Source of the DNA: Rhodospirillaceae bacterium
GTDB taxonomy: Bacteria > Pseudomonadota > Alphaproteobacteria > Rhodospirillales > JABHCV01
NCBI GenBank assembly: GCA_018662005.1
Contig: JABJHA010000014.1
Location: forward strand, 81,266 to 145,265
DNA: 64,000 nt
Direction of reading: 5' to 3'
Shown: positions 47,163 to 56,875 of the stretch, in pieces
Position numbering within the stretch: position 1 is the first letter of the stretch
Layout: every line of letters begins with the position of its first letter
Translations under genes and position numbers: made by a program
The notes under the pieces: model-generated
What the model saw: the letters and a program-made list of their open reading frames with translations, nothing else
Told to the model about the DNA's origin: nothing
Database searches by the model: none

Positions 47163-48463
47163 GCGGGACTGTCCATTTCCGACAAAAATTGCCGCGCCAA
47201 TTGTTTGCCGGTTTCCACGGCCGGTTGATCGAAGGGATTTACCCCCAGCAAGTGGGCGGCGATGATGGTTTCGAGCATGAAATGCATCATCAGGGCGCCG
47301 AGGCTTTTCTCATCCAGTGCGTTGATGCTGATCATCCGGGTCGGGCATCCCTTGTCGACAAGTGCCGCCGCCGTCGCTCTTTGCTCGGCCTCCAGAAGAT
47401 CGCCCATGGAACGTCCATTCAGGTAAGCCAGGCGGTCGTCGCTGCTGGCATTTACCGTCCCGCCAGCCCCGGCAACATCGATGGTTAACAGGGTGAACAT
47501 CTTGTCATGGGGGCCATCAAGATAAAGTTGTAACTGACTATGCTGGTCGCGGGTGCCAATAGCCCCGATCGGCGTCGTGCCGGTGCCATCCTTGCCCAGG
47601 CTTTCGCCCCACAATTGCTGAAACCACATAGCAAAACTTGCCAGTCTGTCGGCATAAGGCATCAACACCGTCGATGTTGCGCCCTTGTTTTTAAACAACG
47701 ACACATTAAGCGCCGCGCCGACAGCAGCCGGGCAATCCGCTGGCGTCTTTGCATCAAGAGCAGCCTTAAGAACTTCACCCGCGCCAGAACGTACAGCTGC
47801 TGGATCGAGGCCTGCGATCATTGCCGGCAACATGCCAACTTGAGACAACACGGAAAACCGGCCGCCGATACCCGGGTCGTGATCGAACACGCTTAAACCC
47901 CGGCTCATTGCGATCTGGCGCAATGGATTGTCGCCAGGCTCGGTGATGATCAGGAATGCATCAGCCGCCGCGTCTTCACCGGCCTCGACATCCATTGCCT
48001 CAAGGCAAATCAAAAACTGGGTTATGGTTTCAGCGGTGCCGCCGGACTTCGATATGACAATAAAGCCGGTACGATTAAGCCCAACCTGCCCGAACAGGGC
48101 GTCGAAAGTATGGGGGTCGATGTTATCAATGAAATGAAGATGCGGCGCCCCCGCCCGTGGCCCAAAGCCCACATCGGCAAGCGCGCAAACTGTTTGCCCG
48201 CCAAGGCTTGACCCACCGGTTCCAAGAACCACAACGTCATCAAAATCCTGCCGCCAACGCTCGGCAAGCGGCTTTACGGATTGCAAATCAGCGTCCGCTT
48301 CGGCCAGGCGCAACAGCGGCAGACTGTTGTCCGCATACGCCTGGGAGATGACATCCAGCGCCGCGCCTGTTTGGGCAAGAGTGCTGGCGTATTGATCGTC
48401 TGTCAGGCCGCGCGCGCCAATGGCGCTGGCAAAACAGTTTTCAGTGTCGTGACGGTAGAGCAT
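47159..48463 (-). CDS. pgi: Glucose-6-phosphate isomerase, short form
   Basis: Pgi interconverts glucose-6-phosphate and fructose-6-phosphate. Family motifs are present: [51 protein letters not shown] and a late active-site region ([13 protein letters not shown]). At 434 residues it is shorter than the roughly 550 of E. coli and near the 430-450 residue form of many other bacteria. I chose the ATG at 48463; a TTG at 48481 would add six residues. It follows the M16 genes by 48 bases and overlaps mutL. Confidence 0.92.
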   Translation of the reverse strand: MLYRHDTENCFASAIGARGLTDDQYASTLAQTGAALDVISQAYADNSLPLLRLAEADADLQSVKPLAERWRQDFDDVVVLGTGGSSLGGQTVCALADVGFGPRAGAPHLHFIDNIDPHTFDALFGQVGLNRTGFIVISKSGGTAETITQFLICLEAMDVEAGEDAAADAFLIITEPGDNPLRQIAMSRGLSVFDHDPGIGGRFSVLSQVGMLPAMIAGLDPAAVRSGAGEVLKAALDAKTPADCPAAVGAALNVSLFKNKGATSTVLMPYADRLASFAMWFQQLWGESLGKDGTGTTPIGAIGTRDQHSQLQLYLDGPHDKMFTLLTIDVAGAGGTVNASSDDRLAYLNGRSMGDLLEAEQRATAAALVDKGCPTRMISINALDEKSLGALMMHFMLETIIAAHLLGVNPFDQPAVETGKQLARQFLSEMDSPA

Positions 48464-48511
48464 CGGTAAAACAATCCGCAAAAAGGAATCAGCAGCCCAT
48501 ACTTTAGAACG

Positions 48512-49855
48512 TTAAGGGGTCGAGGTCACACCCTCAGGCGCGCCAACAACAACAACGACCATATTTTCAGGATCGAGCAGCCTTTTTGCCAGCCGGTTAA
48601 CATTCTTCAGGTTAACGGCTTCGACCAGTTTATTGCGCTGGTCGAGAAAATCGATACCCAGTTTTTGAAGCTGAATGGAAACCAGTATTGAAGCAATGCT
48701 GCCGGTCGAGGTAAAGCGCAACGGGTAGGATCCAATAAGATAGGTTTTGGCGTCGGCAAGTTCTTCCGGCGTAACACCGCTTTCAGCCATTGCTCGCCAT
48801 TGGCTTTTCAGAACCTCAAGGGTTTCCCCGACGCGGGCGTTAGCGGTTCCGCCGTAACCCTGAACAAGTCCTGCATGATCAAGGGGGTAAAGATAACTGC
48901 CGATGGAATAGGCAAGCCCGCGTTTCTCCCTGATTTGAGCATATAATCTTGAGGTAAAACCGCCCCCACCAAGAATGTGGTTCATGACATAGGCGGCGTA
49001 AAATTCAGGGTCAGAACGCTTCAATCCTTTTTGTGCGAAAGCAATGGCGCTCTGAGGGATGTCCATTTTAACAACCTTCGTCCGGCCCGCCGTATGTGGC
49101 TGAACATCCTTAACGCTTAAGTCTTGCCCCGCTTTGGGCAAATCGGCGAAGACCTCATCCAGACGACGCCCCAGTTCTTTGTCATCCATATCACCGACCA
49201 CGGCAATAACCAGGTTGTCGCGGGTGAGGCGCTGGCGGGTAAAGGCCCGAAGGTCTTCGCTGGTAATCGCCATAACAGTTTCCCTGGAACCATCGACCGG
49301 GCGACCATAGGGATGGTTCGGGAACAGCTCCCGGGCCAATGCCTGCCCGGCAATGGTGTCAGGATCTTCCAGATCGTGGCGCAAGCCAGCCAGGATTTGC
49401 CCACGAATGCGTTTAACCGGCTCGCTATCGAAGCGCGGTTCAAGGAGCGCAACTTTCAACAAATGAAAGGCCTGATCCTTGTTTTCACTTAAGGTTTTAA
49501 GGCGGCCGCTAAAGGCGTCGCGTCCGGCGTTGAAGCGAAGCTCTATAGACAAATCCTCCAGCCGGCGCTGAAAGGATTGACTGTCAAGCTCGCCTGCCCC
49601 TTCATCAAGCAACCCGGAAACCATATTGGCGAGGCCATCCTTGCCGACAGGATCAAGCGCCGCCCCGCCCCGAAAGGCAAAGCGCACATTAATGATCGGA
49701 TTTATGGTGTCACGGACCAGCCACGCGGTGATCCCTGCGGGGCTGACCACACGTTCGATATTGACCGTATGATTCGCTTCATGACCAGCGCGCACCGGCA
49801 CCGATATGATCAGGCTGGCGACAAAAGCGATTAGGAAGAGCGCCCTCATGTTCAT
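48512..49855 (-). CDS. M16-family peptidase-like protein without zinc motif
   Basis: The 447-residue protein has a signal peptide (LFLIAFVASLIISVPVRAG) and the two-lobed M16 fold (INVRFAFRGGAALDPVGKDGLAN, then the second lobe with GGGGFTSRLYAQIREKRGLAYSI-type sequence). Where active M16 enzymes have HxxEH this one reads MVSGLLDEGAG, so zinc binding is lost. Its start overlaps the stop of an M16 gene that keeps HxxEH (ATGA). The pair probably forms a periplasmic heterodimer with one catalytic and one supporting subunit, like mitochondrial processing peptidase. The substrate is unknown. Confidence 0.88.
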   Translation of the reverse strand: MNMRALFLIAFVASLIISVPVRAGHEANHTVNIERVVSPAGITAWLVRDTINPIINVRFAFRGGAALDPVGKDGLANMVSGLLDEGAGELDSQSFQRRLEDLSIELRFNAGRDAFSGRLKTLSENKDQAFHLLKVALLEPRFDSEPVKRIRGQILAGLRHDLEDPDTIAGQALARELFPNHPYGRPVDGSRETVMAITSEDLRAFTRQRLTRDNLVIAVVGDMDDKELGRRLDEVFADLPKAGQDLSVKDVQPHTAGRTKVVKMDIPQSAIAFAQKGLKRSDPEFYAAYVMNHILGGGGFTSRLYAQIREKRGLAYSIGSYLYPLDHAGLVQGYGGTANARVGETLEVLKSQWRAMAESGVTPEELADAKTYLIGSYPLRFTSTGSIASILVSIQLQKLGIDFLDQRNKLVEAVNLKNVNRLAKRLLDPENMVVVVVGAPEGVTSTP

Positions 49856-51327
49856 GGCGATGCCTTCCCTTCGAGGACGGCCGTGATAGAGGGCCTGCCA
49901 TCAAGGACGGCACGCGCCGCCGCATTGACCTGATCCAGCGTCACCGCGTCAATGCGGTGTGGCCACTGTTCGACATCTTCGATTGTGCGGCCTGAAACCA
50001 GCGCCGAACCCAGAACCCTGGCCCCACCGGACAGGGAATCGCGGGCATAGACGGCCTCTGCGATCATTGACTTTTTTACCCGCCCGACATCTTCTTCCTT
50101 AACTCCCTGGTCAAGCAGTTTGGCGACTTCTTCTTCCATCGCCTGCTCCAGGGTTTCCATGCTGACGCCGGGTGCCGGGGAAGCATAAAAGGAAAAGCGT
50201 GTCGGTCCCAAAGAGCCGGACCCATAACCGGCCCCGGCAGAAACGGCGAGTTTCCTGTCAACCACCAGGGCTTTGTAGATCTGGCTTGTAGCGCCGCCAC
50301 CGATAACCCCGGCAAGAACCTCAAGGGCGTAGCTGTGCAGACTTTCGGGCCCACCGGCAATGGACGTATGACGACTTGGCGCCAGATAGGTGCGGCTCCA
50401 CGATGGCTGACGAACCCGGGCATCTTTCAGACTTATGCGCCGGGAGGCGCTTTGCGGTGGTTCACCCGGGCGCGCGCGGTCCACAAAGGGAGAGCCCGGA
50501 ATCTTCCCGTAGGTTCTTTCGGCAACGGGTTTCAACTCTGCCATAGTGATATCGCCAGCAACGACAAGAACGGCATTGCCGGGGCTATACCATTTTCGAT
50601 AGAAGGTCCGCAGATCATCAACGTTCAGGGCGCGAATTTCATGCTCCCAGCCGACAATCGGGCGACGGTAAGGGTAATTCAGAAACAACGCTGCATTGAC
50701 ATGTTCACGCAAAATAGCGCCGGGATCATTGTCAGTACGTTGGCGGCGTTCCTCAAGCACGACAAGGCGTTCCGTATCGACCTCCCCGGGGTCGAGGATA
50801 AGATTGCGCATCCTGTCGGCTTCCATGGTCATCATCTTTTCAAGATGCTGGACGGCGACAGTTTGGTAGTAACCTGTGTAATCCAGCGACGTGAAAGCGT
50901 TTTCCGAACCACCAACACGGGCGACATTTTTTGAAAATGCCCCCGAAGGGAAGCTTTCGGTGCCTTTGAACATCAAATGCTCAAGCAAGTGTGCGGAACC
51001 CGTCTTGCCGGGCGCCTCGTCGGCTGCCCCGGCCTTGTACCAGAGCATGTGGGTGACAACAGGCATCCGGTGGTTAGAAACAACAACCACCTGCATCCCG
51101 TTTGCGAGTGTGAATGTTTGCGGGTTGAAAACCCCGTGTCCCGCCACGGCATCAAGTGGCGAGAGAACAGCGGTCAAACCCGCCAGAACGAGGGAAAGCC
51201 ACGTCAGGCCGCGCGAAACGGGATTAATCGAACAAACTCCCCCAGAAGCCTTTTTCTTCGCCGTTTCTGGACGAGTCGCCACCACCTTCACGCTGGATTG
51301 TCGGTGCCGGGGTTTCCTCAATGACAT
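49852..51327 (-). CDS. Zinc M16-family peptidase (active subunit)
   Basis: This periplasmic insulinase-family protease has the complete zinc motif HLLEH in GSAHLLEHLMFKGTESF, and the downstream Glu-containing block. A hydrophobic export segment LTWLSLVLAGLTAVLSPLDAVAG precedes the mature part, which opens FTLANGMQVVVVSNH. The start is uncertain. The ATG at 51327 overlaps the lipoprotein gene by about 100 bases; GTG codons at 51291-51282 are alternatives that shorten the n-region. It lies between the DUF3035 lipoprotein and the zinc-less M16 gene, all co-oriented and overlapping. In related bacteria this pair sits with lspA and ileS. Confidence 0.88.
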   Translation of the reverse strand: MSLRKPRHRQSSVKVVATRPETAKKKASGGVCSINPVSRGLTWLSLVLAGLTAVLSPLDAVAGHGVFNPQTFTLANGMQVVVVSNHRMPVVTHMLWYKAGAADEAPGKTGSAHLLEHLMFKGTESFPSGAFSKNVARVGGSENAFTSLDYTGYYQTVAVQHLEKMMTMEADRMRNLILDPGEVDTERLVVLEERRQRTDNDPGAILREHVNAALFLNYPYRRPIVGWEHEIRALNVDDLRTFYRKWYSPGNAVLVVAGDITMAELKPVAERTYGKIPGSPFVDRARPGEPPQSASRRISLKDARVRQPSWSRTYLAPSRHTSIAGGPESLHSYALEVLAGVIGGGATSQIYKALVVDRKLAVSAGAGYGSGSLGPTRFSFYASPAPGVSMETLEQAMEEEVAKLLDQGVKEEDVGRVKKSMIAEAVYARDSLSGGARVLGSALVSGRTIEDVEQWPHRIDAVTLDQVNAAARAVLDGRPSITAVLEGKASP

Positions 51328-51847
51328 CACCTGAAGCCTGTTTCCTGCGCATACGACGTTCTTCGACAGCCGGATCAATAATCGCACCCTTCAGGCCCGT
51401 GGTTTGTTTCCAAAACAGAATACTGTCAGCAAAATTTTCGTCATTGTTCCCTGACAGGGCCGCCGTTTCATTGTTGACGAGGGATCGGATGTCCGGATTA
51501 GCCTGGTCAGCACCGGCATTGGTCAACAGGGCTATAATTCCGGGGCTCTTGTCTGCTTCTGCCTGGGCGGCTGTTTGCGCAGCCGTGGCAGGAGGGACCC
51601 CGGCGTTGGACAGCAGGGCTTCTTTGGCATCGTTTCGTGGCGTCAGGGTTTGCGGACGGTTAGCGCCGGGTTTGGGCGGACGCAGACCAAAGTCAGGTGG
51701 CAGGCTTAAGGGCGCACGGGAGTAGACGGCAAATTCATCGGGTGCACGTTTGTCTTCGCCAAAGACGTTACTTTCCTGCGTTGTGCAGCCAGCGAGAACC
51801 GGCACGGCAATTAGCAGCGCCAGCAAAATGGAAGTCTTATTTGTCAT
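51224..51847 (-). CDS. DUF3035 family outer-envelope lipoprotein
   Basis: The product has about 207 residues with a lipoprotein signal: SILLALLIAVPVLAGC, lipobox LAGC, so the Cys is lipidated after cleavage by LspA. DUF3035 is recognised from EFAVYSRAPLSLPPDFGLRPP; function is unknown. The rest is polar and probably largely unfolded, ending in KGFWGSLFD. The ATG at 51847 is preferred; it overlaps the lspA end by 11 bases. Its neighbour lspA encodes the very enzyme that would process it. Confidence 0.82.
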   Translation of the reverse strand: MTNKTSILLALLIAVPVLAGCTTQESNVFGEDKRAPDEFAVYSRAPLSLPPDFGLRPPKPGANRPQTLTPRNDAKEALLSNAGVPPATAAQTAAQAEADKSPGIIALLTNAGADQANPDIRSLVNNETAALSGNNDENFADSILFWKQTTGLKGAIIDPAVEERRMRRKQASGDVIEETPAPTIQREGGGDSSRNGEEKGFWGSLFD

Positions 51848-52370
51848 TTTTTTCCGCATCATCTTCGTCTGTGCCTGTTTTATTCTGTTCAGGCCCTCTA
51901 AACAAGGAGTCTAGCACTAAAATAACGGCACCGACAGTAATCCCTGCATCGGCAATATTGAAGGCCGGCCAGTGATAATCGCCAATATAGAAATCAAGAA
52001 AGTCGGCAACCGCGCCAAAATGGATGCGGTCGATAACATTTCCAATCGCCCCGCCGATAATCAGACCAAGGGCATAGCTGACAAGACGGCCCTCGGCCCG
52101 CTTTAACCACATCAGCAAAACCGCCACGACAACCAGCGCCAGACTGATGAGCAGCCATTTGTTTAAGGGAGAATCCCCATCGAACATGCCAAAACTGACG
52201 CCCCTGTTCCAGCCCATGACCAGATTAAAGGACGGGAAAACAGCAATGGTTCTGGGTGACGCCATGACATCAAAAACGATCCACCACTTGGTCAGTTGAT
52301 CGAGAATGATAACGGCCAGTGCTACGAGAAGCCCCAACCTTAAAAATCCGTATTCCCTTCCATCGCTCAT
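51837..52370 (-). CDS. lspA: Lipoprotein signal peptidase
   Basis: LspA is the inner-membrane aspartic peptidase that removes signal peptides from diacylglyceryl-prolipoproteins. The 177-residue protein has four membrane helices and both catalytic Asp motifs: GNVIDRIHFGAVADFLDFY and FNIADAGITVGAVIL. The C-terminal tail is acidic and Lys-rich. It overlaps ileS by 4 nt (ATGA), a very conserved ileS-lspA order. Confidence 0.95.
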   Translation of the reverse strand: MSDGREYGFLRLGLLVALAVIILDQLTKWWIVFDVMASPRTIAVFPSFNLVMGWNRGVSFGMFDGDSPLNKWLLISLALVVVAVLLMWLKRAEGRLVSYALGLIIGGAIGNVIDRIHFGAVADFLDFYIGDYHWPAFNIADAGITVGAVILVLDSLFRGPEQNKTGTDEDDAEKNDK

Positions 52371-55231
52371 TCAGTCGGACCCGGATTGTGTTCAGCGGCA
52401 TCGGCGCAACGTGGGCAGACTTCAGGATGGTTCGGATTGGAGCCAACATCTTCAAGAACCTTCCAGCAGCGCCCACACTTTTCGCCCTTGGCGAGTTCCG
52501 GCACCACAGCGACTCCGGCAACATCTTCAAGGGTGAAGGCGTCAGCAGGGGCAGCGCCACTGTCAAAACGAACGCCGGATGTGATGAACAAATCGCCGCG
52601 TTCATCGCTGGCCAGCGAAGACAGGGCATCGGTATATTCCTCGTCGGCATAAACGACAGGGGCAGCCAGTAAGCTTGAGCCAATTCTTTTTTCGGCCCGT
52701 TCGACCTCCAGCGCGCCGGTAACGACCCTTCTCAGACGGCGGATTTTTGACCATTTGGCGGCCAAGGCATCGTCGCGCCACTCGTCGGGAATTTCCGGGA
52801 ACAGGCGCAGGTGAACGCTTTCTTCTTCACCCGGATTGCGCTCCAGCCATGCTTCCTCTGCCGTGAAGCAGATGAACGGCGCAAGCCAGGCGGTCAAACA
52901 GTTAAAGACTTCGTTCAGCACCGTTCGGGCGGCGCGACGATTTGTCGATGTGGCGCGGTCGCAGTACAGGCTGTCCTTGCGGACATCAAAATAGAAGGCT
53001 GACAGATCGATAGCACAGAAGTTATGCAGTTCGGTAAACAGCGGATGAAAGTGGAAGTCATCGCATGATTTGCGAATCATCGCGTCCATTTCCCACAACC
53101 GGTGCAAGGCCCAGCGTTCCAGTTCCGGCATCTGGGCTATCGGCAGGCGTTCGCTGTCCTCAAATTCGTTCAGGTTGCCAAGCAGGAAGCGCAACGTGTT
53201 GCGCAGGCGACGATAGACATCCGTATGGCTTTTGATGATTTCAGGGCCAATTTTCAGGTCTTCGGAATAATCTGAACCGACCACCCACAGGCGCAGAATA
53301 TCGGCCCCGTTAACATTGACCACATCATGGGGGGAAACGATATTGCCCAGGGACTTGGACATTTTATAACCGTCCCCGCCCATCACAAAGCCATGGGTCA
53401 GGACCGCGTCGTAAGGGGCACAGCCACGGGTGCCGCAGGATTCAAGCAAAGACGAGTGAAACCAGCCGCGATGCTGGTCGGACCCTTCAAGATACAGCGA
53501 AGCGGGCCATTGAAGATCATCGCGGGCTTCCAGAACGAAACTGTGGGTCGACCCGGAATCGAACCAGACATCAAGGATATCCGTTACCTGATCGAAATCT
53601 TCAGCGTTATGATCATCGCCCAGGAAGCGCGACGGGTCAGAGGCGAACCAGGCATCAGCGCCTTCTTCGCCGACCGCTTCGACAATGCGTTCCAGCACTT
53701 TTTCATCCCTGAGTGGTTCGCCGGTTTTTTTATGGACAAAAACCGTAATCGGCACACCCCAGGCCCTTTGCCGCGAGACGCACCAGTCAGGACGGGTTTC
53801 GATCATGCCGTTGAGACGATTGCGCCCGGCTTCGGGGACAAAGCGGGTGTCGCCTATGGCTTTCAGGGCGGTTTCGCGTAGGCCGTTTTTATCCATGGAG
53901 ATAAACCACTGCGGCGTGTTGCGGAAAATCAACGGCGCCTTGGAACGCCAGGAATGAGGATAGCTGTGGCTCAACTTTCCCGAAGCCAGCAAACTGCCAG
54001 CCTCGGTCAGCTTTTCAATGACCACCTTGTTGCCGGGATAATAGGGTTTGTTTTTGGTGCCGATTTCCATCACCGGGATACCAGCGAACAGGCCGACATG
54101 GTCAAAGAACGTACCGTCCGCATCAACCGTGTCAGGAACCGCAATACCGTTGGCGATGCCCAATTCCCAGTCATCCGCACCATGACCCGGGGCAATGTGT
54201 ACGAATCCGGAACCGGTGTCGATTTCAACGAACCCTGCAGCCAGCATGGGCACATCGAAGCTGTAATAGTCATCGAGTTCGTGCAAGCCATGGCGGCAGA
54301 CCGTTCCGGCCAGATCTGCACCCTTAAGCGCATGAACGACGTCATGGGTGGAAATTCCGGCGGCGCTGCAAACCTCGGCGATCAGGGCCTTGGCGACAAC
54401 AAACGTCTCGCCAACCCGGGCCAGGCTTTCCTCGCCAATACCAGTGACCTTCAAGGCGACATAATCAACATCGTCGCCGTAAGCGATGGCGCGGTTGCCG
54501 GGGATTGTCCACGGTGTTGTTGTCCAGATCACGATGTCTGCCCCGGACAGTTCGGGGATACTTGACTTGGCAACCGGGAAGCGCACGAAAATAGTGGTCG
54601 ATGTATGATCGTGGTATTCGACTTCGGCTTCAGCCAGGGCGGTCTTCTCCACAATCGACCACATCACAGGCTTGGCCCCCTTGTACAGGGACCCATCCAT
54701 CAGGAACTTGCCAAGCTCGCGCACAATCTGCGCCTCTGCGGCGTAGGCCATGGTGGTATAGGGGTTGTCCCAGTCACCAATGACGCCCAGTCGTTTGAAT
54801 TCCTCGCGCTGGATATCGATCCACTTGTCGGCGAATTCGCGGCATTCCTGGCGGAACTTGACGATCGGCACCTCGTCTTTGTCTTTGCCAGCCTCGCGAT
54901 ATTTTTCCTCGATCTTCCATTCGATCGGCAAACCGTGGCAATCCCAACCGGGAACATAGTTGGAATCCTTGCCCATCATCTGCTGGGAGCGCGAAATCAC
55001 GTCCTTTAATATTTTGTTCAAGGCGTGACCGATGTGCAGGTGACCGTTGGCGTAGGGCGGGCCATCATGAAGGATAAACTTCTCGCGGCCTTTGCCGGCA
55101 TCCCGCTGGCGGCGATAAAGGTCCAGTTTTTGCCATCGCCCCAGCATCTTCGGCTCACGTTGGGCCAACCCGGCCTTCATCTTGAAGTCGGTACGGGGCA
55201 GAAAAATCGTCGGTTTGTAATCAATACTCAT
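52367..55231 (-). CDS. ileS: Isoleucyl-tRNA synthetase
   Basis: IleS charges tRNA-Ile. The 954-residue protein is a class Ia synthetase with HIGH-type motif GHLHIGHALN near residues 63-71, the editing domain in the middle, KMSKS in GYKMSKSLGN near 620, anticodon-binding region, and a C-terminal zinc finger (CGRCWKVLEDVG, then CPRC). This finger marks the bacterial type that is sensitive to mupirocin-like inhibition in general, but resistance cannot be judged. It overlaps ribF by 4 nt and lspA by 4 nt. Confidence 0.97.
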   Translation of the reverse strand: MSIDYKPTIFLPRTDFKMKAGLAQREPKMLGRWQKLDLYRRQRDAGKGREKFILHDGPPYANGHLHIGHALNKILKDVISRSQQMMGKDSNYVPGWDCHGLPIEWKIEEKYREAGKDKDEVPIVKFRQECREFADKWIDIQREEFKRLGVIGDWDNPYTTMAYAAEAQIVRELGKFLMDGSLYKGAKPVMWSIVEKTALAEAEVEYHDHTSTTIFVRFPVAKSSIPELSGADIVIWTTTPWTIPGNRAIAYGDDVDYVALKVTGIGEESLARVGETFVVAKALIAEVCSAAGISTHDVVHALKGADLAGTVCRHGLHELDDYYSFDVPMLAAGFVEIDTGSGFVHIAPGHGADDWELGIANGIAVPDTVDADGTFFDHVGLFAGIPVMEIGTKNKPYYPGNKVVIEKLTEAGSLLASGKLSHSYPHSWRSKAPLIFRNTPQWFISMDKNGLRETALKAIGDTRFVPEAGRNRLNGMIETRPDWCVSRQRAWGVPITVFVHKKTGEPLRDEKVLERIVEAVGEEGADAWFASDPSRFLGDDHNAEDFDQVTDILDVWFDSGSTHSFVLEARDDLQWPASLYLEGSDQHRGWFHSSLLESCGTRGCAPYDAVLTHGFVMGGDGYKMSKSLGNIVSPHDVVNVNGADILRLWVVGSDYSEDLKIGPEIIKSHTDVYRRLRNTLRFLLGNLNEFEDSERLPIAQMPELERWALHRLWEMDAMIRKSCDDFHFHPLFTELHNFCAIDLSAFYFDVRKDSLYCDRATSTNRRAARTVLNEVFNCLTAWLAPFICFTAEEAWLERNPGEEESVHLRLFPEIPDEWRDDALAAKWSKIRRLRRVVTGALEVERAEKRIGSSLLAAPVVYADEEYTDALSSLASDERGDLFITSGVRFDSGAAPADAFTLEDVAGVAVVPELAKGEKCGRCWKVLEDVGSNPNHPEVCPRCADAAEHNPGPTE

Positions 55232-56172
55232 TTTTTATCCTGGGCCAGAATCCGCCGTGCATTATCACTATCAATGGCGATTTGTGCCCTTAAATCATCA
55301 ATGCCGTCAAATTTCTTTTCGGGACGTAAAAAGTCAACCAGCGCAATGCGCAGGTGTTGACCATACAGGTCGTCGTCGAAATCGAACAGATGGGCCTCGA
55401 AAATAGTGTCTTTTTTATCAAAGGTCGGGCGGCTCCCGTAGTTGGCCACCCCGTCATACCAGCGTGTCGCACCTGCTTCATCAATACCGGCGCGGATCGC
55501 ATAAACACCATGGGCCGGACGCAGGTATTCCCCCAGATGCAGGTTCGCCGTGGGAAAGCCAATCGTCCGCCCGCGGGCGTCGCCACGTTCAACCCGGCCG
55601 TCAATTTCAAATTCCCGGCCCAGTAAAAGAGCTGCAGCGCGGGGATCGCCCGCTTTCAGGCATTCCCTGATACCGGTTGATGAGTAAACCGTCTGCCCAT
55701 CATCGACGGCGCTGACACAGGTAAAATCGAAACCTTCTTCCTGCCCTTTATGAAGAAGCAGTTCGCAATTTCCGGCCCGCTTATGGCCAAAAACAAAATC
55801 ATAACCGGAGACCACATGGCGCGCCCCCAAACCTTCAACCAGCACCTGTTTGATAAAATCATCGGCGCTAAGGTTGGTAAAAGCCTCATCGAAATGCAGG
55901 ACAATCAGATTATCGACCCCCAAGTCGCCAATGTGACGGGCCTTGGTTCTGAACGGTGTCAGCCGGAAGGGTTCGCCCTCTGGCATGAAAAGGGAGCGTG
56001 GATGGGGTTCAAAACTGAGCACAGCCCACGGAATATTCTGATCATGGGCAATACGCCCGGCTTCGCCGATAACCGCCCGGTGCCCCAGGTGGACACCATC
56101 GAAGTTGCCGATAGCGACGGAAGCGCCCCGGACTTCGGCTGGCAGATTTTCGAAGTGTCTGAATATTTGCAT
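55228..56172 (-). CDS. ribF: Bifunctional riboflavin kinase / FAD synthetase
   Basis: RibF converts riboflavin to FMN and then FAD. The N-terminal adenylyltransferase domain has SVAIGNFDGVHLGHRAVI; the C-terminal kinase domain has the GDARGRTIGFPTANL motif and FEAHLFDFDDDLYG. The 314-residue length is normal. The ribF-ileS-lspA order is conserved in proteobacteria. It starts 44 bases after the MaoC-like gene, so that gene may be the first of the operon. Confidence 0.95.
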   Translation of the reverse strand: MQIFRHFENLPAEVRGASVAIGNFDGVHLGHRAVIGEAGRIAHDQNIPWAVLSFEPHPRSLFMPEGEPFRLTPFRTKARHIGDLGVDNLIVLHFDEAFTNLSADDFIKQVLVEGLGARHVVSGYDFVFGHKRAGNCELLLHKGQEEGFDFTCVSAVDDGQTVYSSTGIRECLKAGDPRAAALLLGREFEIDGRVERGDARGRTIGFPTANLHLGEYLRPAHGVYAIRAGIDEAGATRWYDGVANYGSRPTFDKKDTIFEAHLFDFDDDLYGQHLRIALVDFLRPEKKFDGIDDLRAQIAIDSDNARRILAQDKK

Positions 56173-56216
56173 TGCGGCAAGAAGATGTCCGTAGGTCCCT
56201 GACGGGTCAAGCGGAA

Positions 56217-56651
56217 TCAGCCCCTGGCAGGAACCATAACTGTGGCTTCACCATCAATGACCACCTTGTCAGCGACCAGACAAACCGTCTTCAACTCGGC
56301 AAATCTCTTCTCAGGCACCAGTTTTGTGACGGTGACACGGGCCGTGACCGTATCCCCGGCCCGGACCGGGGCCTTGAAACGAAGCGCCTGGTTTACGTAG
56401 ATGCAACCCGGCCCCGGCAACTTGGTTCCGACAACAGTCGAAATCAGGCTGGCCGTTAACATGCCATGGGCAATCCGCCCTTCAAAGATGGTTTCGTTAG
56501 CGAACTCATGGTTCAGGTGAACAGGATTAATGTCCCCGGAAATCCCCGAAAACATGACGATATCGGCATCTGTCATGGTCTTGCCGTATACGTCGGTCAT
56601 GCCTTCTTCTAGATCTTCAAAGTAATAACCGTGCAGTTCGTGATAGGTCAT
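56217..56651 (-). CDS. MaoC-family (R)-specific enoyl-CoA hydratase-like protein
   Basis: The 144-residue protein is a hot-dog-fold MaoC dehydratase. The catalytic motif is SGDINPVHLNHEFANET (Asp and His of the hydratase-2 motif), preceded by TDADIVMFSG. Such enzymes hydrate trans-2-enoyl-CoA or act in PHA, propionate-side or fatty acid pathways; the substrate is not evident. The ATG at 56651 matches the family start; the frame runs 34 codons further without similarity. It is divergent from the M23 gene at 56876. Confidence 0.85.
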   Translation of the reverse strand: MTYHELHGYYFEDLEEGMTDVYGKTMTDADIVMFSGISGDINPVHLNHEFANETIFEGRIAHGMLTASLISTVVGTKLPGPGCIYVNQALRFKAPVRAGDTVTARVTVTKLVPEKRFAELKTVCLVADKVVIDGEATVMVPARG

Positions 56652-56875
56652 TTCCTGGGTCCGTTCGTTATTCTGGTGATTAAAATCCGGGGCCATGCTG
56701 CAGTGCAGCATTGGCGTGCCGGGCAATATACTGCGATAGTGTTTTGCAAACAAGTCGCTGTTGGCACTATCGGAACATTCCCTTGGCTTAAAAAAATTGC
56801 TATTGATGAGCGATGCGACCGATAAAAAACAAATCCCGCGCAGGGGGGACTAAAAACAACCCAGGCTACCGTGCC

